Below are positions 9,012 through 19,050 of a stretch of 53,571 bases of DNA, one piece after another. The DNA comes from Alteromonas profundi (GTDB lineage Bacteria > Pseudomonadota > Gammaproteobacteria > Enterobacterales > Alteromonadaceae): assembly GCF_010500865.1 (NCBI RefSeq), contig NZ_JAAAWN010000007.1:1-53571 (forward strand), written 5' to 3'. Made by a program: the position numbers and the translations under genes. Below the pieces are notes generated by a model that saw nothing but the letters and a program-made list of their open reading frames with translations, ran no database searches and was not told where the DNA came from. Every line of letters starts with the position of its first letter. Position 1 is the stretch's first letter.

Positions 9012-10001
9012 ATGAAAGCGATGGTAATAAACGAATTTGGTGGTTCAGAGCAGTTCACGCAAACAGATATTGCACAACCTGAAATTAAAGCAGGCCACGT
9101 TATAGTGCGCATAGCAGCAAGTAGCGTTAATACAATCGATATGATGATCCGCCAGTCGGGTGCAGATCTTCCTTTCGCTCCGCAACTTCCAGGCGTGTTA
9201 GGCATGGATTTCGCCGGAACAATTGAAGCTGTTGGTGAGGGAGTAACCAATTTTAACGTAGGCGATGAGGTTTACGGATGTGCGGGTGGGCTAGCAGATT
9301 TACAAGGCGCACTGGCTGAAAAAATGCTCGCAGATGTACGCTTAATTGCGCATAAACCTAAAGCACTAACAATGAAAGAAGCAGCAGCTATCCCGCTTGT
9401 TGGTATTACTGCCTATGAAGGCTTAACCCGGGCACTTACCAGTGAAGGTCAAAACGTACTTGTTCATGGTGGCGCCGGTGGTGTGGGCCATATTGCTGTT
9501 CAGCTAGCAAATTACATGAAGGCGAATGTATTTGCTACCGGCGGCTCAGATGAACAAAAAAGCATTATTGAATCATTTGGTGCCTCGTACATCGACTATC
9601 GCTCTGAATCGGTGGATGACTATGTTGCTAAGCATACCGATGGCGTAGGCTTTGATGTCATTTTTGATACGGTAGGGGGAAATAATCTACAAAATTCTTT
9701 CGCAGCAGCGAAACTAAACGGCCAAGTATCTACTACGTTATCACTGTTAGAAACTGATTTGTCCCCTGTTCATTTTAGAGGGTTAAGTTTAAACGTTGTA
9801 TTTATGTTGCTGCCAATGATCCATAACGTGGGGCGAGAAGCGCATGGCGAAATCCTGCACATACTTAGCAAAATTATAGATGAAGGTGCATTGAAGCCTA
9901 TTATCGATGCTGAAGATTTTACTTTTGAACAAATTGCTCAAGCGCATGACCGTTTGGCCAGCGGTAAGGCTATTGGCAAAGTCGTGGTTACAGTAAATTA
10001 A
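9012..10001 (+). CDS. NADP-dependent quinone oxidoreductase-like MDR protein
   Basis: 329 aa, zinc-free medium-chain dehydrogenase/reductase. A GroES-like N-terminal domain (about 1-120; GMDFAGTIEAVGEGV at 64-78) precedes a Rossmann domain whose cofactor loop HGGAGGVGHIAVQLA starts at His152. The final stretch LASGKAIGKVVVTVN is typical of quinone reductases and NADP-dependent alkenal reductases. No structural-zinc cysteines are present. Ribosome site AAAGGAGC lies 7 nt before the ATG. The divergent LysR gene is its probable regulator. Cytosolic; likely reduces quinones or reactive enones, but the substrate is inferred only from the family. Confidence 0.9.
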   Translation: MKAMVINEFGGSEQFTQTDIAQPEIKAGHVIVRIAASSVNTIDMMIRQSGADLPFAPQLPGVLGMDFAGTIEAVGEGVTNFNVGDEVYGCAGGLADLQGALAEKMLADVRLIAHKPKALTMKEAAAIPLVGITAYEGLTRALTSEGQNVLVHGGAGGVGHIAVQLANYMKANVFATGGSDEQKSIIESFGASYIDYRSESVDDYVAKHTDGVGFDVIFDTVGGNNLQNSFAAAKLNGQVSTTLSLLETDLSPVHFRGLSLNVVFMLLPMIHNVGREAHGEILHILSKIIDEGALKPIIDAEDFTFEQIAQAHDRLASGKAIGKVVVTVN

Positions 10002-10085
10002 CCCTCACCCTTGGGCTTTTTTTAAACGCCTCTTTAGGCTTTATATAACGGTTCAAACCCGTAGTGCTTCCCTTAGCACACCTTT

Positions 10086-10120
10086 GCCGCAGTACCTGTA
10101 TGGTGCTGCGGCTTTTTTAT
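10086..10120 (+). terminator. Terminator after the oxidoreductase gene
   Basis: An 11-bp stem GCCGCAGTACC / GGTGCTGCGGC (one G-T pair, 5-nt loop) followed by TTTTTTAT. A weaker CCC/GGG hairpin with seven T sits nearer the stop at about 10004-10024. The rest of 10002-10349 holds no gene that I can see; AAGGAG just before 10350 belongs to the CBS gene. Confidence 0.88.
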
Positions 10121-10349
10121 AATAAATAACCTCCTGATAGACCTTTTCGCTACGTCTAGTGGTGTTCTTTTCATTGTCTCGCTTTATGCCTACTTCCTTA
10201 TCTTTCCTATTTTAAGCGTCTGCTGTTCTTGCTTAGATTTAGTATGTGCGTCAGATTTGCTTAAAGTCAAAAACGGCAAGATAAAACAGAGTAGTATTAT
10301 TACTATCGAGATATATCGTGAATGAAACAGCAAAAATGAAGGAGTAAAA

Positions 10350-10769
10350 ATGGGCGTTGGGAATATTATGTCCAGCCGTGTAGTAAGTGTTCATATGGAT
10401 GACAGTTTACAGTCGTTACGAGAATTGTTTGTGGCCACAGGGTTTCACCATTTAGTCGTAGAGCACGACAATAAATTACAAGGGATAATCTCTGACAGAG
10501 ATTTGTTAAAAACAATAAGCCCGTTTGTAGATACCATAAGTGAGCGACAAAAAGACCGCGCAACGCTAGATAGAAAAGCCCATCAAATTATGACGCGAGA
10601 GGTGATCACACTTCATCCTGAAAGTGCTATTTTTACTGCTATTGAATTGTTTAATAACAATAAAATTTCTTGTATACCTATTGTCGATAAAAATAGCCAT
10701 ACCGTAGGTATGCTTTCGTGGCGGGATATTATGAAATTTATGCAAACGAGAGTTGAAGCAAAGCGTTAG
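10350..10769 (+). CDS. Tandem CBS-domain protein
   Basis: 139 aa made of two CBS domains (about 6-60 and 78-135). The repeated pattern is I(M/T)...V..H..(D/E)S then G(I/M)(I/L)S.RD(L/I), seen as GIISDRDLL and GMLSWRDIM. Such stand-alone CBS pairs bind adenine nucleotides and act as energy or redox sensors on partner proteins; the partner is not evident here. The ribosome site GAAGGAG is strong. It converges with the RND operon, and a shared bidirectional hairpin follows. Confidence 0.92.
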   Translation: MGVGNIMSSRVVSVHMDDSLQSLRELFVATGFHHLVVEHDNKLQGIISDRDLLKTISPFVDTISERQKDRATLDRKAHQIMTREVITLHPESAIFTAIELFNNNKISCIPIVDKNSHTVGMLSWRDIMKFMQTRVEAKR

Positions 10770-10790
10770 GTGGAAGGTGGCGTAAATAAG

Positions 10791-10843
10791 GTAAAAAATA
10801 CCCTAAGCCCGAAGCTACTTTCTCTTCAAGCAAAGGGTATTGT
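10791..10843. terminator. Bidirectional terminator between CBS gene and RND operon
   Basis: AATACCCT (10797-10804) pairs with AGGGTATT (10834-10841). An inner stem, GCCCGAAG with CTTCAAGC (two G-T pairs), continues it. On the minus strand it is followed by TTTTTACC, serving the efflux operon; on the plus strand by GTTTCACC, weaker. Confidence 0.8.
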
Positions 10844-10860
10844 TTCACCTTGTTAGTCTA

Positions 10861-13800
10861 TTAACCCTCGTGCGCGCTTTTGCGGTAACTTACCTTAAAT
10901 AGCAAGCTATACAGCACGGGTACGGCTATAAGCGTTAATACGGTAGCAAACGCTAGCCCCCCCATTATGGTTACCGCCATATCAGCAAAGAACGCATCAA
11001 ATAGAAGCGGCGCCATACCTAATATAGTGGTAATCGCGGCCAATGATACTGGCCGCAAACGGCTTAGCGTTGCTTCTACAATGGCTTTTCGAATTTCACG
11101 CCCTTCCTCAATTTGAAGATCTATTTCCTCAATAAGCACAATTGCGTTTTTAATTAGCATGCCAAATAAGCTTAAAAAGCCCAATAGCGACATAAACCCG
11201 AAGGGCATGTCGGTGGCAAGTAGCCCAGTTACCACACCCACTACTGCCATGGGCACCACTAACCAAATAATAAGTGGCTGACGTGCATGTCCAAACAGTA
11301 GTACTGAGATAATAAACATGACCAAAAAGCCTACTGGGAGGCCTGCACCTAATGCTTTTTGAGCATCGCCAGAGCTTTCATATTCGCCACCCCACGCTAA
11401 TTGGTAACCCTCTGGTAGGGGCATTTTTTCTATTTCTGGACGTATCCTAGCAAAGGCTTTTGCCGCGGTTTCACTATCACCAGGTTCAGCCTCTACAGTA
11501 ATCGTTCTTACTCTATCTCTGCGGTGAATACGCAACTCTTCAGTAAGCATTTCAAGCCCGCTAGAAACCTGGGTAAAAGGTACATACTGTCGTTGCTGAG
11601 ACGACCATACTTGGCTTTCTCGTAGTGCTTGTAAGTCAGAGTCTTCAGCACGTCCCATTTTAGCCACTATGCTATAGGCATAGTCGCCATCTTGTACGGT
11701 GCCAAGGGGTAGACCATCACTAACATAGCGAACGGTTTGACTAAAATCGGAATGAGAAACACCAGCGATACCAGCGTTATAGTTGTCATAGTGCGTATTA
11801 ACCGCAAACCCTTTTTCACGCCAATTGTGGCGAATATCTTTGATGCTGCCATCGGCATGCATAATAGCCTTAGCCTGTTCCGCTAGTTGTCTAAGTACAT
11901 CAGTGTCGGGGCCTGAGAATCTGGCCTCTAATTTAGCTCCTGAGCCGGGCCCAAACTGCATGCGTTCAAAGTAAAAACTGGCGTCTAAATCAATATCGTC
12001 TAGGCTATGACCAAGACGACTGATTACCCCTTCCACATTGCTTAATTCGTTAACTCGCACCAACATGAAACCGTAATTTTCGTTGGCACTTTTTGGGGCA
12101 TAGGTTAGCGTAAATCTATCTGCACCTTGGCCGATAAATGTGGTTACAGCGGTAACATTATCTTGCGCAAGTATACGTTGCTCTGCCTCTTTCACTTTTT
12201 CTTCCGTGGCACGTATATCCCTATCCTGCGGGCCCCAATAGTGAACAAAGAAGATAGGTGCGTTAGAAGGCGGGAAGAAGCCTTGTTTAACCATACCGAA
12301 ACTGGCGTAGGCTACCACGGTTATCGCCAATAGCACCCCAATGGTTACCCAACGCAGTTTGAGGGCGTGGGTGAGAATGCTGGTAAACCAACGTTGCATC
12401 AAAGAAGGCTGATTGCTGTCGTTTTGCTTCATACCTTTGCGGTAAAAGTAGGTTCCTAAGACAGGCACTAAGGTTACCGCTAGCACCCAGCTCATTAACA
12501 AAGACACAAGCACTACTGCGAACAAGGAATACAAGAACTCGCCGGTAGCGTCGTCAGATAAGCCAATGCCTGAGAAGGCGGCTATGCCAATGACGGTAGC
12601 ACCAAGTAGGGGCCATTGAGTACGCTTTACAATAAAGCTTGCCGATGATTTCGCCGTATTACCTGTAGCCATGCGAATCATCATTCCTTCAGCGACAACA
12701 ATAGCGTTGTCCACCAGCATTCCCATGGCAATTACCATCGCGCCTAATGAGATACGCTGTAGCTGAATATCCATTAGCCACATTATTAAAATGGTGCCCA
12801 TAACAGTAACCAGTAATACTAAGCCAACTACTACACCTGAGCGCCAGCCCATAAATAAGCATAGGGTGAGGGTTACCACTAGCACTGAAAGCACTAAGTT
12901 GCTGATAAAGCCATCCACCGACTCATCAACCACAGCGGCTTGGTCATAAATTGGCGTAAGGGTGATACCTACTGGCAGCGCTTTTAGTAGTTGCTCTACT
13001 TTTGCGTTTACATGGTTTCCAACATCTACAATGTTTACATCGTTTAGCGCAGATACGGCTAAGGTAAGAGCTTTTTCACCGTTATAGCGAATGCTTACAG
13101 GTTGTATATCCGCAGGCTCTAACTTAAGGGTTGCCACATCAGCCACCCTAATAGAGCGGTTGGTGCCAGGGATCACCAGGGATAAATTAGATATTTCTTC
13201 AAGTTTATCTGGCGCTCGTTCAACAATAAGACGTAAGTTTTTTTCATCTATCTTAACTCGGCCGCCGGTAAATGGGCGCAAATTGTCCTCAAATAACGAG
13301 GTTAAATCGGGAAATGAAATGCCCAGGCCAGCCAGTTGATAAGGGTCAACATAGGCAACAATTTGTTCTTCTCTTACGCCCGTAACAGTCACTTTGGCCA
13401 CGCCATCGGTGGTCAATAGCTCACGTCTAATTACCCGAGCAAATTCACGCAACTCACTGGGGCTGAAATCTGGCGCACTTAACGCGTAGTACAAGCCATA
13501 AACATCGCCAAAGTCGTCAAATACTACCGGGTCGGCACTGCCTGTAGGAAGCGAAGACGATGCATCACGTACACGTTTTCTTAGCTCGTCCCATATTTGC
13601 GGAAGGGCGCTACTGTCGTAGTTACTTTCTACTTCGACAGTAATTTCAGACAATCCAGGCGATGAGACCGAATTTAGCTCTTTTAGCTGCGACATTTGCT
13701 GAATGGCAATCTCAAGAGGCTCGGTCACTTCCTTTTCTACTTTTTGCGCGCCCGCACCCGGGTAGGCGGTGTATACTTTCACTTGCTTTATGGTAAACGC

Positions 13801-13914
13801 CGGATCTTCCAAGCGGCCTATATTACTCATGGCAATTAGACCACCGAGTAATAAAATAATCACCATAAGCCAAATATTAACGGGTTTGTCGATGGAGTAA
13901 CGTGCAATATCCAT
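10861..13914 (-). CDS. RND efflux pump inner-membrane permease (first system)
   Basis: 1017 aa, full-length HAE1-type resistance-nodulation-division transporter with 12 predicted helices and two large periplasmic loops, driven by the proton gradient. The helix-4 relay region reads GMLVDNAIVVAEG, giving Asp402-Asn403 where AcrB has two aspartates; one Asp is common in this short subgroup. The helix-10 lysine is in GMLIKNAIVLIEE. It follows the adaptor gene by 3 bp. No outer-membrane TolC-type gene is in the window, so a chromosomal TolC is assumed. Drug range cannot be told from sequence. Confidence 0.93.
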   Translation of the reverse strand: MDIARYSIDKPVNIWLMVIILLLGGLIAMSNIGRLEDPAFTIKQVKVYTAYPGAGAQKVEKEVTEPLEIAIQQMSQLKELNSVSSPGLSEITVEVESNYDSSALPQIWDELRKRVRDASSSLPTGSADPVVFDDFGDVYGLYYALSAPDFSPSELREFARVIRRELLTTDGVAKVTVTGVREEQIVAYVDPYQLAGLGISFPDLTSLFEDNLRPFTGGRVKIDEKNLRLIVERAPDKLEEISNLSLVIPGTNRSIRVADVATLKLEPADIQPVSIRYNGEKALTLAVSALNDVNIVDVGNHVNAKVEQLLKALPVGITLTPIYDQAAVVDESVDGFISNLVLSVLVVTLTLCLFMGWRSGVVVGLVLLVTVMGTILIMWLMDIQLQRISLGAMVIAMGMLVDNAIVVAEGMMIRMATGNTAKSSASFIVKRTQWPLLGATVIGIAAFSGIGLSDDATGEFLYSLFAVVLVSLLMSWVLAVTLVPVLGTYFYRKGMKQNDSNQPSLMQRWFTSILTHALKLRWVTIGVLLAITVVAYASFGMVKQGFFPPSNAPIFFVHYWGPQDRDIRATEEKVKEAEQRILAQDNVTAVTTFIGQGADRFTLTYAPKSANENYGFMLVRVNELSNVEGVISRLGHSLDDIDLDASFYFERMQFGPGSGAKLEARFSGPDTDVLRQLAEQAKAIMHADGSIKDIRHNWREKGFAVNTHYDNYNAGIAGVSHSDFSQTVRYVSDGLPLGTVQDGDYAYSIVAKMGRAEDSDLQALRESQVWSSQQRQYVPFTQVSSGLEMLTEELRIHRRDRVRTITVEAEPGDSETAAKAFARIRPEIEKMPLPEGYQLAWGGEYESSGDAQKALGAGLPVGFLVMFIISVLLFGHARQPLIIWLVVPMAVVGVVTGLLATDMPFGFMSLLGFLSLFGMLIKNAIVLIEEIDLQIEEGREIRKAIVEATLSRLRPVSLAAITTILGMAPLLFDAFFADMAVTIMGGLAFATVLTLIAVPVLYSLLFKVSYRKSAHEG

Positions 13915-13917
13915 AAA

Positions 13918-14991
13918 TTACAGCTCTCCCGTATAAGGGCGAACCTTCATATCTGCGCGCATTTTCGCGGCGCCGGCAGCAACGACTTTTTCACCCGCCC
14001 GCAGATCGCTGCTAATAATTGCCATAGTGTCTTCTATATGGTCAACGTCAACGGTTTCTTTAGACACAGAGCCCGTTTGTTCATCGTAAACCCATACGGC
14101 AAAGCCATTATTTTCATCTTCAACAAGGGCTGATACAGGCACCACTACGCTATTAGGGTAGGGTGAGCCCTGAAGTGTAACCTTAACCACCGCCCGCGCT
14201 CCAGGGGTTAACGGTAAATCAGGGCGCGGTTCCATAGCGAATACAACTTCATAAGTTTGTGAAACCGGATCGGGCTGAGTGCTGTGCTCTACATAGTTTA
14301 CCGGGTACCACTGATCTCTATTGGTGGCAAGGGTCGCACTTGCCTGCTTGATATCTCTGCCTAAGTTTGCCGTAAGTAAACGCTCAGGCACATTAATATT
14401 AAAGTAGATTTTAGAAACATCTTGAAGGCGTGCAATAGGCGTACCCGCTGCCACAAAGCTGTTATTTTCCACTAAGCGCTGGGAAACCTTTGCATCGAAC
14501 GGCGCGTATAATTCAGTGTAGCTAAGATCTTGCTCGGCATTCTTTAATTCGATAACCGCTAATTCATAGGCCGTTTTTGCAGAGTCGAGCGAGCTTTGCG
14601 ACACCAAACTTTGGGCAAACATTTTTTCAATTCTGTCTAATTCACGTTTTGCCTGGTCTAAACGTGTACGCTGCTCATCTTTACGGCGCTCAAAAGGTTG
14701 TCTGTCTATGGTGGCCAGCAATTTGCCTTTTTCGATGTCACTGCCGGTAACTAGGTCCATTTGAACTAAACGGCCAGAAACCTCGAAACTCAAGTCTACG
14801 GTTTTAACCGCAGACACGACGGCTGGAAAGGTGAATGCGTCCGCGCCGGTAACTTCGCTGACGTCAGCCAGTTTAACGTAGCGCGGCGCTTCTTGTTGGG
14901 TAGCAACCTCTTTTTCAGATGTGCAGCCAATGAGGGCAATGGTAGTAAAAAAAGTAACAGCTAAAATGCTGAAATTACGCAATTGAGACAT
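13918..14991 (-). CDS. RND periplasmic adaptor lipoprotein (first system)
   Basis: 357 aa membrane-fusion protein. The lipoprotein signal ends in LIGC with Cys23 as the lipidated residue. A barrel-sandwich lipoyl half (about 55-95), a helical hairpin (about 96-150), the second lipoyl half (YAPFDAKVSQRLVENNSFV) and a beta-barrel domain with TPGARAVVKV follow. It links the permease to an outer-membrane channel. It is the first gene of the minus-strand operon and is divergent from a TetR gene. Confidence 0.93.
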   Translation of the reverse strand: MSQLRNFSILAVTFFTTIALIGCTSEKEVATQQEAPRYVKLADVSEVTGADAFTFPAVVSAVKTVDLSFEVSGRLVQMDLVTGSDIEKGKLLATIDRQPFERRKDEQRTRLDQAKRELDRIEKMFAQSLVSQSSLDSAKTAYELAVIELKNAEQDLSYTELYAPFDAKVSQRLVENNSFVAAGTPIARLQDVSKIYFNINVPERLLTANLGRDIKQASATLATNRDQWYPVNYVEHSTQPDPVSQTYEVVFAMEPRPDLPLTPGARAVVKVTLQGSPYPNSVVVPVSALVEDENNGFAVWVYDEQTGSVSKETVDVDHIEDTMAIISSDLRAGEKVVAAGAAKMRADMKVRPYTGEL

Positions 14992-15010
14992 AGTGGTTTT
15001 AAACTCTTGG

Positions 15011-15067
15011 CTAAGTAAAAGTAAACTAAGGAGTGCATTTTAGGTGCGTCACGTTGAAAAGTAAACT
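15011..15067. promoter_or_regulatory. Candidate TetR operator: two copies of AAAAGTAAACT
   Basis: AAAAGTAAACT occurs at 15017-15027 and again at 15057-15067, exactly 40 bp apart, in the gap between the adaptor gene and tetR. The gap also holds promoters for both directions, which fits an operator. The copies are direct rather than inverted, unusual for a TetR dimer, so the call is tentative. Confidence 0.4.
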
Positions 15068-15111
15068 TCTCAGTGTAGAATGTGAATATATTTTTATTGG
15101 TATCTTGGATT

Positions 15112-15723
15112 ATGGTTAGCATACGAACGCGAAGTGATCAAAAGCGCGAAGCTATTATTTTAGCAGCAAAACACGCGTTTCAGGAATTCGGTGTCATTGG
15201 CACTAGCATGGATAAGCTAGCTGAAATGGCGCAAGTATCTAAACGCACTGTGTATAATCACTTTTCGGCAAAAGAAGAGTTGGTGATGCACCTTATTAAA
15301 GAGCAGTGGAATAATGCCCTGGTCAATATTGATATTATTTATCAAACATCAAAGCCTCTACAAGCACAACTTGTCTCGCTTATTCGGGCCGAGATTGACT
15401 TTGTTACGGACGAAGAGCACTTAGAATTGGCACGGGTGGCTATTGGCCATTTCTTTTACGAGCCGGATAAGTTGAAAGACGAAGTTGCCCATCTTAGAGC
15501 TCAAGAAACGGCCATGCACCGTTGGTTAAAAGCGGCCTATGCCGACAAACGAATTGTTTTTGATGATTTGCAACAAGTGGTCGACGAGTTAGACAGTTTG
15601 GTGAAAGGGCAATGCTTTTGGCCGCAGTTAATGAAAATAGAACCCGTTATGAGTGAACTCAAAAAGCAAACAGTGGCTGATAGCGCCGCTGCCTTAATAT
15701 TAAGCCGTTATGAAAATAAATAA
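15112..15723 (+). CDS. TetR/AcrR-family transcriptional regulator
   Basis: 203 aa from the ATG at 15112; a GTG 30 bp upstream in frame has no support. The helix-turn-helix (TSMDKLAEMAQVSKRTVYNHF, split about residues 31-50) is canonical, with a helical ligand domain after it. It is divergent from the RND adaptor-permease operon, the usual place for an AcrR-like local repressor. The second RND operon converges on its 3' end and is less likely to be under its control. Confidence 0.93.
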   Translation: MVSIRTRSDQKREAIILAAKHAFQEFGVIGTSMDKLAEMAQVSKRTVYNHFSAKEELVMHLIKEQWNNALVNIDIIYQTSKPLQAQLVSLIRAEIDFVTDEEHLELARVAIGHFFYEPDKLKDEVAHLRAQETAMHRWLKAAYADKRIVFDDLQQVVDELDSLVKGQCFWPQLMKIEPVMSELKKQTVADSAAALILSRYENK

Positions 15724-15749
15724 ACCCACCTTTATCAAACACGCATTGT

Positions 15750-15776
15750 AAAAAACGGCGAAAACGCCCGTCGTTT
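15750..15776. terminator. Bidirectional terminator of tetR and second RND operon
   Basis: ACGGCG (15755-15760), loop AAAA, CGCCCGT (15765-15771) with one bulged base. It is flanked by AAAAAA on the left and CGTTTTG on the right, so a T run follows in each direction. The better one serves the minus-strand efflux operon. Confidence 0.72.
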
Positions 15777-15861
15777 TGTGCACAAGTAACCAAAATCAGC
15801 GGGTTTACACAGCAATAGGTGCGCAAGGCCTGCACACCTATTATAGGGGGGCTAACGTTAA

Positions 15862-18800
15862 CTATTCAGCGCTCTGGGCTGTGTGGTCAAAGTTGCCTGA
15901 TGCTGTGTCATCGTTTATCTCATTATGCCGGCGTTTCCCGCCTGATAATTTACGCCTTAGCGCTGAAAACGGGCCGATTAAATCAAGCAGTATTAAGTAT
16001 AAACAAGGCACCAGAATCAGCGTTACTAGGGTTGCATAGAGCACAGCAAAGCCCAGTGCTGCGGCCATAGGTATAACGAACGCTGCTTGTAGGCTAGACT
16101 CAAACATTATCGGCAATACCCCGGCGAAGGTGGTAATGGAGGTTAGCGTAATGGCTCTAAATCGAGCGCTACCCGCTTCTGTTACTGCGTCTTTTATACT
16201 ATACCCTTGGGCGCGACGTTGATTGACAAAGTCTGTCATAACAAGCGAGTCGTTGATCACCACACCCGCTGCAGCAATAAGACCGAATGTTGACATCATG
16301 CTAAGATCTAAGCCTAACAGGAAGTGGCCCCAAATAGCTCCGGTAAGACTAAAGGGAATTACCGACATGATAATAAGCGGTTGTCCGTAGCTCTTTAATG
16401 GTACAGCCAGCAGTATGTAAACCATTATCATAGCGGCTAAGAAGAAGAGTATTTGCTCACTTTGCTGGGCACGCTGTTCTTCTATATCACCGCCAAGTTC
16501 TGTCATTACCGAGGGAAATTCAGCTTGTAATTGGGGCAGTAGGGTATCTTTGATGGTTTCTACAATCTCGTTGGGCTCTACTGCTTCTTCATCAATACTT
16601 CCCATTACATACACGCTGCGATAACCACCTTCGCGACGTATATAACTTATTCCGGGTTTCTCCGACAGTTTAACCACATCGCCGAGCACGACATCTTGTC
16701 CATTCGGGGTTTTGATTACCGAATATTTTAAGTCGGCAAAGCGTTCTCGAGTAAATTCAGGGTAACGCACCATAACCCGTACTTCTTCACCGTTGCGAAT
16801 AACCCGTTGGGCTTCGCCGCCGTAGAAGCCAGCCCCTACCTGAGCCGCAATGTCAGTTAATGTAAGCCCTAAATCATAGGCTACAGGCAGTAGGGTCATT
16901 TGTATTTCTTTACTGGCAGGGTCGATAGTAGAGCTAATATCAAACAAGCCCTCTTGTTGCTGCAGCATTTCTATAAATTTACGCCCTGCTGCGTTAAGGG
17001 TACTGATATCAGGTCCGTATAATAAATAGCCAAATTCGCCATCGTCACCCCCTCCATTTACATCATCGATTACCGTCAGCGATTTCATGCCGGCAATTTC
17101 GGGCATGGCTTCTCGCCATCGTCTGGCTAACTCAAAGGTATCAATAGGGCGGTCGTCTTCGGCAACTAAAGGTGTAATTACTTGCCCTTCGGTGCGTTCT
17201 TGATTAAATACTAACCTGTCTCGAACCATACCCATACCAAACTCATCGATTATTTGTGCCTCTACCTTTAACACAGTATTTTCTACCATTTTAAGGGCTT
17301 CAATAGTGGCTTCATCTGACACAGTTTCATTCATTTCAATGCGTATGTTAGGAAAATCATGGGGCACTTTAGGGTTTGGAACCATGCGCACCATATCGCC
17401 AGCAATCAGCCCCCAGCTAATCATCAGCATGGCAACAAACATCATTAATACTGCCCAACGCCACTCAATGGCTTTCTCTAGCGTACGCCGATACGGACCG
17501 TTAACGAAGCCGTAAAAGCGGCGGTTGAACTTAGCTCGCCAACTTGTTTGTTTTACCGGACTAAAGCGTGTATGGGCTAAGTGTGAGGGGAGGATAAGCT
17601 TAGATTCGATTAACGAGAACACAAGGCATAGAATCACTACCACGGCGATATTATAGAAAAACGTTCCCTCTGGGCCGCTACTTAGTGTAAAAGGGGCGAA
17701 TACCGCGATGGTGGTTAATACCCCAAATGTGGCGGGTGTGGCTACTTTTTTGGCGCCCCGAACCACATTGTCGATGCCGCCTCCTTTGCTTTCAATTTCC
17801 GTATACGCACTTTCGCCAATGACTATTGCATCATCAACAACAATTCCCAGCACCATTATAAAAGCAAACAAAGAGAGAATATTTATACTAATACCAAATA
17901 CCGGCATTAACATCACCGCACCTAAGAAACATACAGGCAGCCCCACCATAACCCATACGGCTAATCTAAAGCGTAAGAACAGGGTTAACATTAGCGCCAC
18001 AAGTATAGAGCCTTGAAGTAGGTTCCAAAGCATCATTTCCAGTCGTGCATTCAAGTAATAGGTCATATCAACCAATACTTCTAAGCTCACACCATTAGGG
18101 AGTTCTTGATTTTTCTTCTCAATGTAGGCTTTAACGGAGTCGGCGACAGGGATGGTACTTTGTGATTTGGTCGCTTTAATTGAAATCCAGATGGCGTTAA
18201 TGCCGTTGTACTTAAAGTAACGCTCACCCTCGGTGAAGCCATCGTTAATTGTCGCCACATCAGAAAGTAGAACTTTAGCCCCGCCACTGCCTATTTTAAC
18301 GGGAATTTGGGCGAACTCGTTACCACTATAAAACTGATTTTCTACCCGTACTGAAATAATGCCTGCATCAGTTCTTAACTGTCCGGCAGAAATGTTAGCC
18401 GAATAATTACTAATAGCCCGGCTTACATCAGCAATCGTGAGGTTATATTTACGTAACACATCAGGTTTAATTTCAACTGCAATCTCATCTAAAGGTGCGG
18501 AAATGTTTACCAGTGAAATATTACCTAATTGGAGTAGTTCGTCTTCAACTTCTTTGGCAATCGACTTTAGTTCACGTAGGGGAAGGTCGCCCACTAAAGG
18601 CATTTGAATTACATCTTGTTGAAACTCAATTTGCGATACCTGAACCGGCTCCATACCCGATGGAAAGGTCGCAATTCCATCGATACGAAGTTTTACCTTA
18701 TCGAGTACATCGGTTAACTCTTCATCAGAATCAATTTCTAGTGTTACCCGGCCGCTGCCCCTAAAAGCGCGCGAAACAATACGATTTATTTCGGTAACGT

Positions 18801-19041
18801 CTTTAAGTGATTCTTCGATTTTTATGAAGATACTTTCTTCAATTTCTTGTGGTGATGCCCCAGGGTAGGAAGCTTGAACGGTGATGTAGTTTATTTCAAT
18901 ATTCGGGAACATTTGCCGTTGAATAGTGAAATAGCTGGCTATACCCATGATGATAATAAAAATCATTAGAAGATTAGCGGCTACGGCGTTGCGGGTGAAC
19001 CAGGCAATTAAACCATGCTGTGTATCGAATCTATTTTCCAT
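15862..19041 (-). CDS. RND efflux permease (second system)
   Basis: 1059 aa HAE1-family RND transporter, only distantly similar to the permease at 10861. Helix 4 has the paired Asp403-Asp404 (GIVVDDAIVIGE). The helix-10 relay position is GVVINDSLVMTDF, with Asn in place of Lys, as in a large uncharacterised subgroup. YPGASPQEIEE (about 59-69) is the usual porter-domain start. Its start lies 9 bp after the adaptor stop. Substrate is unknown; the position behind pqiABC raises a possible envelope or lipid-related role. Confidence 0.92.
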   Translation of the reverse strand: MENRFDTQHGLIAWFTRNAVAANLLMIFIIIMGIASYFTIQRQMFPNIEINYITVQASYPGASPQEIEESIFIKIEESLKDVTEINRIVSRAFRGSGRVTLEIDSDEELTDVLDKVKLRIDGIATFPSGMEPVQVSQIEFQQDVIQMPLVGDLPLRELKSIAKEVEDELLQLGNISLVNISAPLDEIAVEIKPDVLRKYNLTIADVSRAISNYSANISAGQLRTDAGIISVRVENQFYSGNEFAQIPVKIGSGGAKVLLSDVATINDGFTEGERYFKYNGINAIWISIKATKSQSTIPVADSVKAYIEKKNQELPNGVSLEVLVDMTYYLNARLEMMLWNLLQGSILVALMLTLFLRFRLAVWVMVGLPVCFLGAVMLMPVFGISINILSLFAFIMVLGIVVDDAIVIGESAYTEIESKGGGIDNVVRGAKKVATPATFGVLTTIAVFAPFTLSSGPEGTFFYNIAVVVILCLVFSLIESKLILPSHLAHTRFSPVKQTSWRAKFNRRFYGFVNGPYRRTLEKAIEWRWAVLMMFVAMLMISWGLIAGDMVRMVPNPKVPHDFPNIRIEMNETVSDEATIEALKMVENTVLKVEAQIIDEFGMGMVRDRLVFNQERTEGQVITPLVAEDDRPIDTFELARRWREAMPEIAGMKSLTVIDDVNGGGDDGEFGYLLYGPDISTLNAAGRKFIEMLQQQEGLFDISSTIDPASKEIQMTLLPVAYDLGLTLTDIAAQVGAGFYGGEAQRVIRNGEEVRVMVRYPEFTRERFADLKYSVIKTPNGQDVVLGDVVKLSEKPGISYIRREGGYRSVYVMGSIDEEAVEPNEIVETIKDTLLPQLQAEFPSVMTELGGDIEEQRAQQSEQILFFLAAMIMVYILLAVPLKSYGQPLIIMSVIPFSLTGAIWGHFLLGLDLSMMSTFGLIAAAGVVINDSLVMTDFVNQRRAQGYSIKDAVTEAGSARFRAITLTSITTFAGVLPIMFESSLQAAFVIPMAAALGFAVLYATLVTLILVPCLYLILLDLIGPFSALRRKLSGGKRRHNEINDDTASGNFDHTAQSAE

Positions 19042-19050
19042 GACAACCCT

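Noticed and set aside
15814..15842. Inverted repeat AATAGGTG/CACCTATT after the second RND operon
   Set aside because: No T run and a 13-nt loop; the better terminator is at 15755-15771.
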